Below, piece by piece: positions 10,430 to 21,904 of a stretch of DNA of 64,000 bases (positions within the stretch are counted from its first letter, which is position 1; each line of letters starts with the position of its first letter). The position numbers were made by a program, and so were the translations under genes. The stretch spans positions 1,466,463 to 1,530,462 of the forward strand of contig NW_020313044.1 in assembly GCF_003265705.1 (NCBI RefSeq). The letters are read 5' to 3'. This DNA is from Callorhinus ursinus (lineage: Eukaryota; Chordata; Mammalia; Carnivora; Otariidae). The notes under the pieces are model-generated. The model was not told the origin of the DNA. It saw only the letters and a program-made list of their open reading frames with translations, and did no database searches.

Positions 10430-10613
10430 TTAAAGATTTTATTTATTTATTTGAGAGGGAGAGAGCATGTGAGAGAGAGGACAAGTGGGGGGGGTGAGGC
10501 ACAGAGGGAGAGGGAGAAGCAAACTCCCCGTGGGGCTCCATCCTCGGACCCTGGGATCATGATCTGAGCCAAAGGAAGATGCTTAACTGACTGAGCCACC
10601 CAGGCACCCCCGT
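10430..10613 (-). mobile_element. CAN-SINE with 11-bp target-site duplication
   Basis: Antisense copy between CTTTCTATTTT at 10419-10429 and 10616-10626. Confidence 0.9.
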
Positions 10614-10679
10614 AGCTTTCTATTTTATAACACATTTTTTCTGTTACAAAAATAATGTATGGTCAATGTGGAAAACTTG

Positions 10680-11640
10680 AATACAGTAACCATAAAGAAT
10701 AATAAATATACCGTTACACACCTATATTAGAATGGCCAAAATCCAGAACACTGACAACACCAAATGCTGGCAAGGATGCAGAGCAATAAGAACTCTCATT
10801 CATTGCTGCCAAAATGCAAAATGTAAAACCACTTTGGAAGATAATTTGTCAGTATCTTATAAAACTTAACATACACTTACTATACAGTCCAGCAATCATG
10901 CAACCAAGGGAGTGGAAAACATCTCCACACAAAAACTTGTTTATAGCAGCTTTATTCATAATTACCCAAACTTGAAAACAATCAAGATGTCCTTTGGTAG
11001 GTAAACAGATGAATAAACTGGTACATCGAGATAATGGAATATTTTTCAGCACTAAAAATCAAGCCATGAAAAGACACAGAAGAAACTTCAATGCAGGGGC
11101 GCCTGGGTGGCTCAGTTGGTTAAGTGGCTGCCTTCCGCTCAGGTCATGATCCTGGAGTCCCGGGATCAGGATCGAGTCCCACTTCTCCTTCAGTGCATTT
11201 TACTTACTAAGAGAGAGAAGCCACTCTGAAAAGGCTACATATTGCACGATTCCAACTATATGACATTCTGAAAAAGGCAAAGCTATGGAGACAGTAAAAA
11301 GGTTAGTCCTTTCTAAGGGATAGGGGTAGAGTGGGATGAATAGGCAAAACACAGAGGAATTTTAGGACAGTGAAAACACTGTATGATACTGTAATGCTGA
11401 ATACCTGTCATTATATACTTGTCTAAACCCATGTACAACACCAAGAGTGAATCTTAATGTAAACTATACACTTCGGGTGATAATGATGTATCATTGTGGG
11501 TTCACCAATTGTGCACCACTCTGGTGGGGAATATTGATAATAGGGAAGCTGTGCATGTGTGAGGCAGGGAGTACATAGGAAATCTCTGTAACTTCTACTC
11601 AGTTTTGCTGTAAAGCTAAAACCGTGCTAAAAAACAAAGT
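10680..11640 (+). mobile_element. L1 fragment: end of ORF2 and 3' UTR, old mammalian type
   Basis: ORF2-type wording (GCTGGCAAGGATGCAGAGCA, TTCATTGCTGCCAAAATGC) runs into the L1 3' end (AAGGCTACATATTGCACGAT, GGAGACAGTAAAAAGGTTAG). Many stops show it is dead. A tail-less SINE interrupts it at 11096-11187. Confidence 0.8.
11096..11187 (+). mobile_element. CAN-SINE head fragment without tail, inside L1
   Basis: Only the tRNA-derived head (GGGGCGCCTGGGTGGCTCAG to ATCGAGTCCCACTTCTC) is present. It is flanked by CTTCAATGCA at 11086-11095 and CTTCAGTGCA at 11188-11197. Confidence 0.8.
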
Positions 11641-11808
11641 CTATTAAATAAATGAATAAATAGAACATTACCATATAACTCCCACACAAAAGAGATCACT
11701 GGTTTCTGCATTTTGTCATCCATCTGTGTACATCGCTTCATAATTATTGCCCACATTTGTCACCTAATTCACTGTTAACATTTTCCCACATTAATAAATA
11801 TTCTTCCC

Positions 11809-11910
11809 AGGGCGCCTGGCTGGCTTAGTCAGTAGAGCATGCAACTCTTGATCTCAGGGTTGTGATATCAAGCCCCACGTTGGGTGTAGAGATTATTTAA
11901 AAATAAAACC
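11809..11910 (+). mobile_element. CAN-SINE, short subtype
   Basis: GGGCGCCTGGCTGGCTTAG, then GCCCCACGTTGGGTGTAGAG and a direct A-rich tail with no pyrimidine body. Confidence 0.85.
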
Positions 11911-11912
11911 TT

Positions 11913-12140
11913 TGGGCATCTGGGTGCTCAGTTGGTTGAGCGTCTGCCTTCGGCTCAAGTCATGGTTTCAGAGTCCTGGGATCAGGCCTTGAGTCAGGCT
12001 CCCTGCTCAGTGGGGAGTCGGCTTCTCCCTCTCCCTCTGCTCTTTCCCTGCTTGTGCACACGCGCGCTCTCTCTCTCTCTCTCTCTCTGTCTCAAATAAA
12101 TCAATAAAATCTTAAAAAAAAATTTTTAAATAAAAATAAA
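11913..12140 (+). mobile_element. CAN-SINE
   Basis: Sense copy (GGGCATCTGGGTGCTCAG) with a CACACGCGCGCTCTCTCT stretch in the body; directly follows the short copy. Confidence 0.88.
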
Positions 12141-12146
12141 ACCTTT

Positions 12147-12374
12147 AGGGCGCCTGGGTGGCTCAGATGGTTAAGCGTCTGCCTTCGGCTCAGGTCATGA
12201 TCCCAGCGTCCTGGGATCGAGTCCCGCATAGGGCTCCCTGCTCCTTGGGAGCCTGCTTCTCCCTCTGCTTCTCTCTCTCTCCCCCTCTGTCTCTCATGAA
12301 TAAATAAATAAAATCTTTAAAAAAAATAAAAATAAAAATAATAAATAAATAAATAAATAAATAAATAAAACCTT
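12147..12374 (+). mobile_element. CAN-SINE with expanded AAAT tail
   Basis: Sense copy; the tail has grown into a long (AAAT)n run. Third of three SINEs in direct order from 11809. Confidence 0.9.
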
Positions 12375-12488
12375 TAAAAAAATTCTTCCCCATCATATCC
12401 TTAAGTTGCATGGTAATCCATAAACATACATAACCAGTTCCTGTGTTGGACCTGTATCTTACAATCATAATTTTTATACCCATAATTT

Positions 12489-12680
12489 TTTTAAAGATTT
12501 TATTTATTTATTTGAGAGAGAGAGAATGAGAGATAGAGAGCACGAGAGGGAAGAGGGTCAGAGGGAGAAGCAGACTCGCTGCCGAGCAGGGAGCCCGATG
12601 TGGGACTCGATCCTGGGACTCCAGGATCATGACTTGAGCCGAAGGCAGTCGCTTAACCAACTGAGCCACCCAGGCGCCCA
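12489..12680 (-). mobile_element. CAN-SINE with 12-bp target-site duplication
   Basis: Antisense copy between TACCCATAATTT at 12477-12488 and 12681-12692. Confidence 0.92.
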
Positions 12681-13014
12681 TACCCATAATTTGTAAAGCT
12701 ATGTAATACTCAATTGAATAGAAATTGCATCTTTTAATTTTTAATTTTTCTCATCGTCACATATTTATATAATTATTGATTTCTTATTGTTTTAAACTAT
12801 GATACACCGAACATCATTGTGCACAAAGAGTTTTTTTCTTTAATATTTAGGGTTATTTCCACAGGGTAGATTCCTTGAAATAATGGTGATTGGTTTTTTG
12901 GGTTTTTTTTTTTTCATTTTTAAGTGTCAATTTTATTCAGTGATTTAGGAAAAAGTACTTAGATATGAAGGTAAACATATTCTTGGTTAGAATGCAAAAT
13001 TCAAATGACTTACA

Positions 13015-13215
13015 AATAATAGCTTTATTGAGATAAAATCCATATACCACATGGTTTACCTATTTAATGTGTACAGTTCATGATTTTTAGTATATTTTCA
13101 TAGTTGTGCAACTATCACCACTTTCTAATTCCAGAACATTTTCATCACCCCAACAGGAAACCCCATACGCCTTAGGAGCCACCTCCCATTATCCCTACCC
13201 CCCAGACTCTCACTG
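13015..13215 (-). mobile_element. L1 3' end fragment, old type
   Basis: Antisense L1 wording: GCTTTATTGAGATAAAATCC, ACCTATTTAATGTGTACAG, CACCCCAACAGGAAACCCCA. No open frame. Confidence 0.6.
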
Positions 13216-13560
13216 TATTTTCTCTTTGTAATGTTGCTTTCTGAAGACCCAGAGATTGCTTGATGGGCTTGATAAGATTTTTTATTAGATGAATGCAATT
13301 CACAGATATGTTGAAGAGTACCTTAAGGGCAAATTTGCAGAGCTATCATTTGTAAGCTCATCAACTAGTATTTCAACATCAAGCTTTGCGGTCTTTAACT
13401 ATTATTCATTGTGGGTATATTTTTAATGTACATATGACTCAGAATAAAACACTACAATAGTCAAAACCACCTCAGAGGCTTCCAGTATTCAACTAAGAAA
13501 CTGCTTCATGTTCATCTGAACACCAAGAACCACCTCACACTCCTTTCATTTAGCCAAGAC
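13216..13560. other. Non-coding stretch, no feature recognised
   Basis: AT-rich single-copy-looking sequence between an L1 fragment and a SINE cluster. No coding exon, repeat family or motif cluster was recognised. Confidence 0.4.
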
Positions 13561-13573
13561 TCAAAACTATTCC

Positions 13574-13816
13574 TTTTTTCTTTTAAAGATTTTATTTACT
13601 TACTTACTTACTTACTTACTTATTTGAGAGAGAGAGTGAGAGAGCATCAGAGAAAGAGAGAGAGTGTGAGCAGGGGCAAGGGCACAGGGAAAGGGACAAA
13701 CAGACTCCGCACCGAGCACAGAGCCGGTCTTGGGATTGATCTCATGACCCTGAGGTCATGACCTGAGCCAAAACCAAGAGTCGAATGCTCAATGAACTGA
13801 GTCAAGTCCCCCTCCC
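13574..13816 (-). mobile_element. CAN-SINE with (ACTT)n tail, first of a nested trio
   Basis: Antisense copy with seven ACTT units near the tail. CAAAACTATTCCTTTTTT upstream pairs with CAAAACTGTTCCTTTTTC after the next SINE, so the two are nested. Confidence 0.85.
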
Positions 13817-13822
13817 CCCCGC

Positions 13823-14014
13823 CTTTTTTTTTTTAAGGATTTTACTTATTTATTTATTTATTTTAGAGTGGAAGGGAAGGCAGAGGTGAAGAGAATCTGA
13901 AGCGACTCCTCACTGAGAGCCTGACATGGAGCTCGATCTCACGACCCTGAGATCATGCCCTAGCAGAAACCAAGAGTTGGATGCTTAACCAACTGAGCCA
14001 CTCAGGTGCCCCAA
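13823..14014 (-). mobile_element. CAN-SINE, second of the trio
   Basis: Antisense copy ending GAGCCACTCAGGTGCCCC. Confidence 0.85.
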
Positions 14015-14054
14015 AACTGTTCCTTTTTCAAAAGAAAAATATTTACTTTTTATT

Positions 14055-14256
14055 TATTTTTTTAAAGATTTTATTTATTTATTTGACAGAGAGATAGAGC
14101 AAGAGCACAAGTAGGCAGAGAGGCAGGCAGAGGGAGAGAGAGAAGCAGGCTCTCCGGGGAGCAGGGAGTGCAATGTGGGGCTTGATCCCAGGACCCTGGG
14201 ATCATGACCTGAGCCAAAGGCAGACACTTAACCAACTGAGCCACCCAGGTGCCTCC
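14055..14256 (-). mobile_element. CAN-SINE, third of the trio
   Basis: Antisense copy flanked by AAAGAAAAATATTTA and AAAGGAAAATATTTA. Confidence 0.9.
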
Positions 14257-14636
14257 AAAGGAAAATATTTAAATAATTATTTTATTTGTGAAATGTTTAA
14301 AAAATGAAAGCTATGGTCATTACCTTTAATGATATGGACCCTGGCACACCTTTGTGACCCCCTGAACCTTCCTTGCCCCTCTAGCACCACCAATCTCAGC
14401 CTAATTCAAAGGTATTTCATTTCCAAACTGACATTAAGCATCCTTTTACATTTCTTCTCCCCTCTCCAGAGGTAGAATGGTGGTAGTAAGAGTTCTTTTT
14501 GGGGAAAATCTTGGGAATATCATTTATTATTATATCATTTATTCTATGTCCTTTAGCTCAATCATTGATAAAATGAGGAATGTAACAATAATTTTTGCTA
14601 TTCACTTGGAGTGAGAAATGAAAGAGATAGTGTCAT

Positions 14637-14715
14637 CTCACAACCCTGAGATCATGAGCTGAGCCAACATCAAGAGTCAGATACTTAACCAACTGAGTAA
14701 CCCTGGCGCCCCCAA
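14637..14715 (-). mobile_element. CAN-SINE head fragment
   Basis: Only the antisense head remains (CAACCCTGAGATCATGAGCT to GAGTAACCCTGGCGCCCC). Confidence 0.75.
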
Positions 14716-15166
14716 AATTAAGTCATCTTATTTGTATGGTTTACCATTTACAAATCATTTTCAAATGTTATTTTATTGAAACCTGTGAAGTAGACCTCTT
14801 TTTTTTTTAGATAAGAAGACCTATTTTATAGACTTGTTATGACAGTTAGAGGTATGTACACTTAGTAGCCACTGCCATTTCTATGAGGGGACAAACAGTA
14901 TGGGTTAAGGGTCCCAGCCATTCAGGGGTAAGGAAACCAGGACTCCATGTTGCTAGTTCAAACCTCTTCCCCCTTATATGGTTGCCATCCAGAAGCAGCC
15001 TAGATTTGGGATCCAGAAGAGCTGAAATCCACCATGATCTAAACATATCTGAGAAAATCCCCCATTTTCCACTCCTTCTCCCCGATGGGCTTCAGTTTTC
15101 CCCCTTGTAAAATGACAGCACTAGACAAGATGACTTCCAAGATTCCTTCTGCTGCTGATAATTTCT

Positions 15167-15355
15167 TTTTTTTTTTTAAGATTTTGTTTATATTTCTCAG
15201 AGAGAGCACAAGCAGGGGGAGCGGGCAAGCTGAGGGAGAAGCAGGCTCCCCGCTGAGCAGGGAACCCGATGTGGGGGACTTGATCCCAGGATCCTGGGAT
15301 CAGCCCTGAACCAAAGGCAGACACTTAACTGATTGAGCCACCCAGGCATCCCTGT
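15167..15355 (-). mobile_element. CAN-SINE with target-site duplication
   Basis: Antisense copy; CTGATAATTTCT stands on both sides. Confidence 0.9.
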
Positions 15356-16140
15356 CTCTGATAATTTCTAATTGGAAATTGAACTCAGACTGCCTCCATG
15401 CAAGTCAGAGGAAAGAAAACAACCTCCTTGTTTTTAAACAGTATATGAATGAAAAGGTAGCGATGTAATGAGGAATTAAGAAGTCACGATTATGGTTGGG
15501 ATGCACAGCCCCTCTCCCATTGGAAGCCTATGAGCCCCTTCCAGGAATCAGGCTCCATCCAAAGTCAGAGACCTCAGTCTCTCATCATCTCACCTACTTT
15601 AGAACAAGGACTCTCCCCTCTGCATAATATTCAACAGATACCTTGAAGGGGAGAAGAAGTGAGAGGAATCCAGAGTTTGATCCCTGCACTACAGTCAGAG
15701 ATAGTATTTTCATTTTATGAGCCCCAGTGTGTCTACTTACTGGTCAGGATGCCTCCTCCTAAGTGTGCACCAGGACACAGCACCAAGCCAGCCCAGCAGG
15801 CAGCCTCCAAGCTCACAGGATGGGTCTCAAGAGCAGAGCTGCACTCACACCCTGATGCACAGGGGCCTCACCCAGGAGCTCAGACCTAGGAAGGGAGATG
15901 ACCCTAGAACTTCATTTCCTCCAAGGAGATTAGTATCCTGGGTTTATCAACACATAGCCAAGAAGGTGCTTGTAGCCACCTAGTGGGTACTTGATAAACA
16001 CTTGATGAACTGGATTTAGAGTTTAGGAGAAACTGTACAGGTTCACAGCTGCTTTTAATAACCCTGCTGGGAAGAAAATTACCCTGTCAGTGAGGAAGAA
16101 AAGGAGAGAGGGAGAGAAAGATTTTAACATGTCTCTTAAC
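15356..16140. other. Non-coding single-copy stretch
   Basis: No recognised exon or repeat. Short open frames at 15659-15983 lack any family resemblance and are not called. Confidence 0.4.
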
Positions 16141-16149
16141 TGATTATTG

Positions 16150-16320
16150 GATAGTTTACATGTGTTTTCTTCTGATTCTCACAGCAGCTCTGTGTGATGG
16201 ATTACTGACCATCAGTATCATTGCCCTCCATCTGATAACTGGAGAGGTTTACTGACCACTGCTGGTATATAATGGAACGACTATTTGAACCCACGTCTCT
16301 CTGATTCTCAAGTACATGTG
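16150..16320 (-). repeat. MIR-like SINE remnant
   Basis: Antisense MIR features: TTCTCACAGCAGCTCTGTG, CATCTGATAACTGGAGAGG, ATTTGAACCCACGTCTCTC. Confidence 0.6.
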
Positions 16321-16399
16321 CATTTCCATTATTCCACAGAGTTCTTCTCTCAGAGAAGAAATTATTTAAAAAATAATAATAAAAATATAAATAGCTTCT

Positions 16400-16605
16400 G
16401 TTTATGGACTTCCAACTATGCCGAAGTCTGTTAAGGTTTTACATAGATTATCTCGTTTGATGCCTACACAAACATTACCTCATTAAATCTCACAGCAAGC
16501 CAGTAAAGTACGTATTGTTCTTATTATTTCCATTTTATAGATAGACATGCTGAAGTCCACAGAATTAAGTATCTTACTCTAGGTTTCATAGTGATAAAAT
16601 GTCAG
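16400..16605 (-). repeat. MIR-like SINE remnant
   Basis: Antisense MIR order: ACATAGATTATCTCGTTTGA, TCTCACAGCAAGCCAGTAAA, CCATTTTATAGATAGACATG. Confidence 0.6.
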
Positions 16606-16626
16606 AGGGCAAAAAGAAAAAAATTC

Positions 16627-16826
16627 TTTTTTTTTCTTTTAAAGATTTTACTTATTTATTTGTCAGAGAGAGAGAGAACGCACACAGCCGGGGGAGCAGC
16701 AGGCAGAGGGAGAAGCAGGCTCCCCGCTGAGCAGGGAGCCTGATGTGGGACTCGGTCCCAGGACCCTGGGATCATGACCTGAGCCAAAGTCAGACGCTCA
16801 ATTGACTGAGCCACCCAGGTGTCCCC
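16627..16826 (-). mobile_element. CAN-SINE
   Basis: Antisense copy flanked by AAAAAAATTCTTT-type repeats, ending GAGCCACCCAGGTGTCCCC. Confidence 0.9.
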
Positions 16827-17051
16827 AAAAAAAAATTCTTTAAAAGGAACAGAATGGAAGAAAAGAATGTGCAAAAGAAGGAAAGTAAAGGAGAAAAAGC
16901 AAAGGGAAATGATGGAAGGGGGGAAGGAAAGAGAGCTGATTGACAGTGTAACTATGTCCCTGGGGGGCTTCTACAGAACTGGTAGGTAATGTTTTGTCTT
17001 AATCTGAGTAGTGGGTCATGGATGTTTCTTTTCATATCATTCTTTAAACTG

Positions 17052-17238
17052 GGGGGGCCTGAGTGGCTCAGTTGGTTAGGCGTCTGCCTTCGGCTGAGGT
17101 CATGATCTCTAGGTCCTGGACTCGAGCTCTGCTTCAGGCTCCCTGCTCAGCGGGGAGCCTGCTTCTCCCTCTGCCTCTCCCCCTGCTTGTGTTCTCTCTC
17201 CCTCTCAAATGAATAAATAAAATCTTAAAAAATATATT
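17052..17238 (+). mobile_element. CAN-SINE with 13-bp target-site duplication
   Basis: Sense copy between ATTCTTTAAACTG at 17039-17051 and 17239-17251. Confidence 0.92.
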
Positions 17239-17779
17239 ATTCTTTAAACTGTACTTACATACTGTATGCTATGTATAAGCACACTTAGGTACTACATGTG
17301 ATATAAATATATGTTTCACAATTAAGAGGGTAAGTATTCCAAGAAGCGTAAGAAGTTGCTAAATACAATGAAACCCTAAATACAATACTCTAGGCCCTAA
17401 TCCCACGCTTGTCACATAAGACAGCTTCAGTAACAACTTCATCCAGTCACGTGCTGTCCCACTTACCGCTTTCCGGCTGCCCTTGGGGTGTGCAGTACAG
17501 TGAGGGATGATGACACACCTGAGGCCTCTCCTGGCAAAATCCACGGGCTTCCCTGTTGTGATGCGGGCTCTGGCCAACAGATGGAGCCACTTCTTCCCTA
17601 CCCTCTCTTCAAACTGCTTTTGCGGAAAAGCTGTTGCTCAAAGCTGTGTGGTCCAGGGATAGGAGGACTGTGGCCATCACCGGACACCAGAGACTAAAGA
17701 AGGGCGAGGGATGACTACTGCCAAGAAGAATTTATTACATCTAAACCTGGTGAAGACTGAAAGAACAGTTCCAGCAGAG

Positions 17780-18000
17780 CTTTGGCCGTATCAACATTAT
17801 GGGCCAGATAATTCTTTGCTGGGGCTAGATTCGGAAGGCTGTCCTGTGCGTTGTAAGATGTTTAGTGTCTCTGTCTTCCATCCACTAGATGCTAATAGCA
17901 TGCCCCTACCCCCAGCTGTGACAACCAAAACTGTCTCAAACACTGCCAAATGGCCTGGGGGAAGGGAGCCCAAATCACCCCTAGTTGAGAACCACTGATT
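17780..18000 (-). mobile_element. MER20-like hAT DNA transposon remnant
   Basis: Read on the minus strand it gives GTGGTTCTCAACTAGGGGTG, TTTGGCAGTGTTTGAGACAG, TTTTGGTTGTCACAGCTGGG and GCATGCTATTAGCATCTAG in MER20 order, ending in GGCCCATAATGTTGAT. Non-autonomous, no transposase. Confidence 0.7.
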
Positions 18001-18244
18001 CACACCCAGTGGTGGTGGTGGGACAGTGGTCTATATAGAATGGAGTCCTGGTGACCTTTGGGGAATGTACTCTGCCCTGAAAACCCAGTTTCCAATGCTC
18101 TGGAGTTGGCGGAAGGCCTTTAAAATAAGGTAACTAGCAGCCCTCACCTGATGAGTAAGAAAAGCTAAAAGGGTCTCAAAGAAAACGGGGGAGGGGAGAA
18201 TGAATGTGGAGTTGAAACCCTCTTAGTTAGGATTGGACTGTGAC

Positions 18245-18415
18245 TGTGGGGTATATTTTTATCCCCACTTTAAAGATTTAAAAAGAAAAAAGATTTAAAA
18301 AGAAAAAAATCTGAGGCTCAGAGAGATTAAGCAACTTGCCCAAGGTCAAACAGCTAGGAAGGGATAGAACTGGGATTCAAACACAGGCCTATCTCCTAAT
18401 CCTTAATGCTGCAAC
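18245..18415 (-). repeat. MIR-like SINE remnant
   Basis: Antisense MIR core: TGAGGCTCAGAGAGATTAAG, CAACTTGCCCAAGGTCAAAC, AACTGGGATTCAAACACAGG. Confidence 0.75.
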
Positions 18416-18469
18416 TTTGGAACTCCAAGAATCTTATCTTTCATTTGTTCATTTTTTTCCATTCATTCA

Positions 18470-18660
18470 TCCATCCATGTGTTCATTTACAACAATTTAA
18501 TTAGCTCCTACTGTGTGCCAAGCTCTGGGAATAGAGTGATGAATGAGACAGTCAATCCCCACATTCATGGAAGTTGTCTAGCGGGGGGATAAAAATGATA
18601 AATAAACAATCATACAAAGAATTATATAACAGTTATGATAAAAGCAGTGAAAGAAAAGCC
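18470..18660 (-). repeat. L2-like LINE remnant
   Basis: Antisense L2 3' wording: CTCCTACTGTGTGCCAAGCT, GGGAATAGAGTGATGAATGA, GTCAATCCCCACATTCATGG. Confidence 0.5.
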
Positions 18661-18664
18661 TACA

Positions 18665-18880
18665 GGGCGCCTGGGTGGCTCAGTGGGTTAAGCGACTGCC
18701 TTCGGCTCAGGTCATGATCCTGGAGTCCCGGGATCGAGTCCCACATCGGGCTCCCTGCTGAGCAGGGAGTCTGCTCCTCCCTCGGACCCTCCCCCCTCTC
18801 ATGCTCTCTCTCTCTCTCAAATAAATAAATAAAATCTTAAAAAAAAAAGAGTCTTTTATAAAAAAAAAAAAGAAAAAAGA
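18665..18880 (+). mobile_element. CAN-SINE with target-site duplication
   Basis: Sense copy flanked by AGAAAAGCCTACA and AGAAAAGCCTATA. Confidence 0.92.
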
Positions 18881-18948
18881 AAAGCCTATAGAGCTATGTC
18901 TGTGCTAGCTATCCCTGGATATGTGCCCTTTTGCAATATGACTTTTGT

Positions 18949-19122
18949 TTTGTTTTTTGAGATTTTATTTATTTATTTGTCAGAGAGAGAGCACACAAGC
19001 ACGGGGAGCAGCAGGCTCTCCACTGAGCAAGGAGCCCGAGGTGGGGCTCGATCCCAGGACCCTGGGATCATGACCTGAGCCGAAGGCAGACACTTAACCA
19101 ACTGAGCCACCCAGGCGTCCCT
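18949..19122 (-). mobile_element. CAN-SINE with 12-bp target-site duplication
   Basis: Antisense copy between two copies of CAATATGACTTT. Confidence 0.92.
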
Positions 19123-19134
19123 CAATATGACTTT

Positions 19135-19375
19135 GCATCAGGAGGTTACACTATTTCCTTGCCTTTAATTGTGCGGGTCTTGTGACATTCCTTAACCAAC
19201 AGAATGCAGTGGAAGTGACACTGTTATGTGACTTCTGAGCCTTGGCCTCAAGGGTCTTTGTAGCTTCTACTGCCACCCTCTTATTGCCTGAAAACCACCA
19301 TGTAGGGAAGCCCCAGGTTAGCCTCCTCGCTGTCACAGACGTTCCCATCATTCTGGCTGAGGCCCCTAACGTATG
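19135..19375. repeat. MaLR/MLT1-like LTR remnant
   Basis: TCTTGTGACATTCCTTAACC, then TTATGTGACTTCTGAGCCTT, GGCCTCAAGGGTCTTTGTAG and CTTCTACTGCCACCCTCTTA resemble the MLT1 LTR order. Confidence 0.45.
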
Positions 19376-20825
19376 AGTGAGGCTATCCAGGAAGAGCTAG
19401 CACCCAGTAAACCCAACAACTGATGGCACCTGCAGAGGTCACCCCAGGGAAGACAGAGCCCAGTAAAAATCACAGAAGCATGAGCATACACATGGTTGAG
19501 GGTGGTTTGTTACCCAAGACAGAAAAAAGCAATTCAAAGCCCTACCCTGGTCCACGGGTGGGGAGTCGGTTGGGGGTGGCTTCCTTGAAAACATCATATT
19601 CAAGCTAAGACCTGGAGAATAAGTGGGTGTCAGCCTGGGAGAGAGTGGGAGAAGAGTATCCAAGCAACATAGACACCAGTTTGAAGGCCTTGAGCTAAAA
19701 GTGAACTGTGGATGTGTGGGGACCTAAGCAAGGAATGCGCAGCATAAGATGGTGTGGAGAGGTGAGCCCAACACTGTAAGCAATGACCAACGAGTGGAGC
19801 GCTTTACTGACTACACATTGCCCATCTCCAACCCCAGATATAATTTTTATAAAATTCTGGATATACCCACGGGCTGTTTCATATACCCTGTAGGTTGAAG
19901 AATTAAAAAGTTGAAAATATAGATGGACATTAACCTGGCTCCCAGAAGCTGGGGAAAGGTTGAGTCACAGTCTTCTGGGGATGAACAATATGAAGATGAC
20001 AAGGCAGCCTGGACACAGGGTAAAAAAAATGTGTTTTTAATAGCTGTGATGACCATCTAAGCTCTTATGGCCGCACCGTCACGGATCTAAGCTCATTCTT
20101 AAGTGGAAATTTACTTGAAAAGCCCTTTCTTTGCATAATGGAAAGGCAGGCTTGTCTAATTCCATTTCCCCAAGGTAATAGCCCCAGAGTGTAATGGGAT
20201 GCCTCGCTACCAGCCCTGTTCATCAGGGGCTCCCTGGGTAACCCCCTTCTCAGTGTCCTTTATCCCTGACTCAGGAAAGTCCCCCTAAGGATGCCTCACC
20301 TCCAAGGTCACTGCTGAGAACAGTAGGGAAGCAGGAGAATTGATGGGACTGACATCACTGTGTTGCTCATTCTCCTGGGGAAGATGATCCAGCAAGAGCT
20401 CCCTCAGCAGGGGCACTAGGCTGAGCCTGATGGCAGCAGACTTCCCATTAGGCAGGCTTTCCCAAGGACAACTATAAGACCCCACATCCAGGCCACCCAC
20501 TGGTTCCAGCTGGCTGACAGAGGAGGGCATGTTGGGTGTGGCTCCATCTTTATCCAACCTGGGAACTCCTGCCTTTTCTCCTTTTGAGAAGAGGGTCCCA
20601 CTGCTAGGCCCTACCAAAGAGGGTGGGGTTTACATTATTTGAACTATAAGCGTGAATATTCACTCAGTATAACACAAGAAGTCATAAGAAAATTATACAC
20701 TTAAGAAAACTGACAAATCCCAAAAGCATGACAAAATCCAGGGAGGAAAAATCATATGCGTTTATTAATTAACTGCCTGACATACCTCCATAATACATTT
20801 TCCCCTACATTTTAGGCTGCAGAGT
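19376..20825. other. Non-coding single-copy stretch
   Basis: About 1.4 kb with no recognised exon, SINE or LINE. A 110-codon open frame at 20285-20617 (minus) has no family resemblance or splice context and is not called. Confidence 0.4.
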
Positions 20826-21034
20826 TTAAAAAAATTTTTTTTTTAATTTTATATATTTATTTGACAGAGAGAGACACAGTGAGAGAGGGAACACAAACAA
20901 GCAGGGGCAGTGGGAGAAGGAGAAGCAGGCTTCCTGTGGAGCAGGGAGCCCGATGCAGGGCTCAATCCCAGGACCCTGGGACCATGACCTGAGCCGAAGA
21001 CAGACACTTAATGACTGAGCCACCCAGGCCCCCC
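20826..21034 (-). mobile_element. CAN-SINE, first of a tandem pair
   Basis: Antisense copy ending GAGCCACCCAGGCCCCCC; the next copy begins immediately after. Confidence 0.88.
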
Positions 21035-21039
21035 TAAAA

Positions 21040-21227
21040 AAATTTTTTTTTCAAGATTTTATCCATTTATTTGCCAGAGAGCGCATAAGCAGGGGAAGCG
21101 GTAGGCAGAGGGAGAAGCAGACTCCCTGCTGAGCGAGGAGCCCGATGTGGGGCTCGATCCCAGGACCCTGGGATCATGACCTGAGTAGAAGGTAGACGTT
21201 TAACCGACTGAGCCACCTAGGTGTCAC
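21040..21227 (-). mobile_element. CAN-SINE, second of a tandem pair
   Basis: Antisense copy, tail TTTCAAGATTTTATCCATTT, ending GAGCCACCTAGGTGTCAC. Confidence 0.88.
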
Positions 21228-21384
21228 TTAAAAATTTTTTTGAATCCTTTTACTTCATTAACCCTGGCTCACAAGAGTTTCCTTTTGTTTTTCTTGTTCT
21301 TGTTTTGTTGTTGAGGTATATGATACATACAAAAGTACATATTTTCACATGTGAGAAGTGCAGCACTGTGAACAATGATGCAGG

Positions 21385-21795
21385 TAGAGCCATTTTTAAA
21401 ATACAGCCAGAGCAGCCATTTTGAGGAGCTGTCTTGCACGTCCTGTTTTCTAAAGCTTTGAACTGGACCAAACCACCAACATTCCCAGAAGTCAGCAAGA
21501 ACGAGAAAATCCTGTTTGAAAAGACTGATAAAAGTGGACTTTGCCTAGTGACTACTTCGCCTGACCAGTCAATGGAGTGCAAACCCAGTCCTCCTTGTCA
21601 GCACCAATGAACTCTTCTTAAAAACAACTTAACCTCATCTTTCTTTTCTCCCCCTTAAAAACCCGAGTCTACCTCCTATAATGGGGACACCCTTTGGGTT
21701 TCTATGCAAATCTGTGTGCTCTGAATTGCAACTCTTTGATCCCTAGGCTTTGCCTTTTGAACTGGTTTCTTGATTTTAGGTTGACATTCCAGTTC
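21385..21795. repeat. Possible LTR-type insertion within an L1 fragment
   Basis: L1-like wording stops near 21340 and resumes at about 21810 (CCACCACCCAAATCAAGATA). Between lie LTR-style phrases such as CCCCTTAAAAACCCGAGTCT and GGGGACACCCTTTGGGTTTC. Edges and family are uncertain; no coding capacity. Confidence 0.35.
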
Positions 21796-21904
21796 GATTT
21801 TTTTTTTTACATATGTACACACTCATATAACCACCACCCAAATCAAGATATAGAATCTTTCTGAAAGGTGTCTACTCTTAACCCAATTTTATTACTAATA
21901 ATAC

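Noticed and set aside
11809..11890. tRNA-like sequence
   Set aside because: SINE heads derive from tRNA-Lys, so the promoter-box resemblance is expected. No intact tRNA gene was found.
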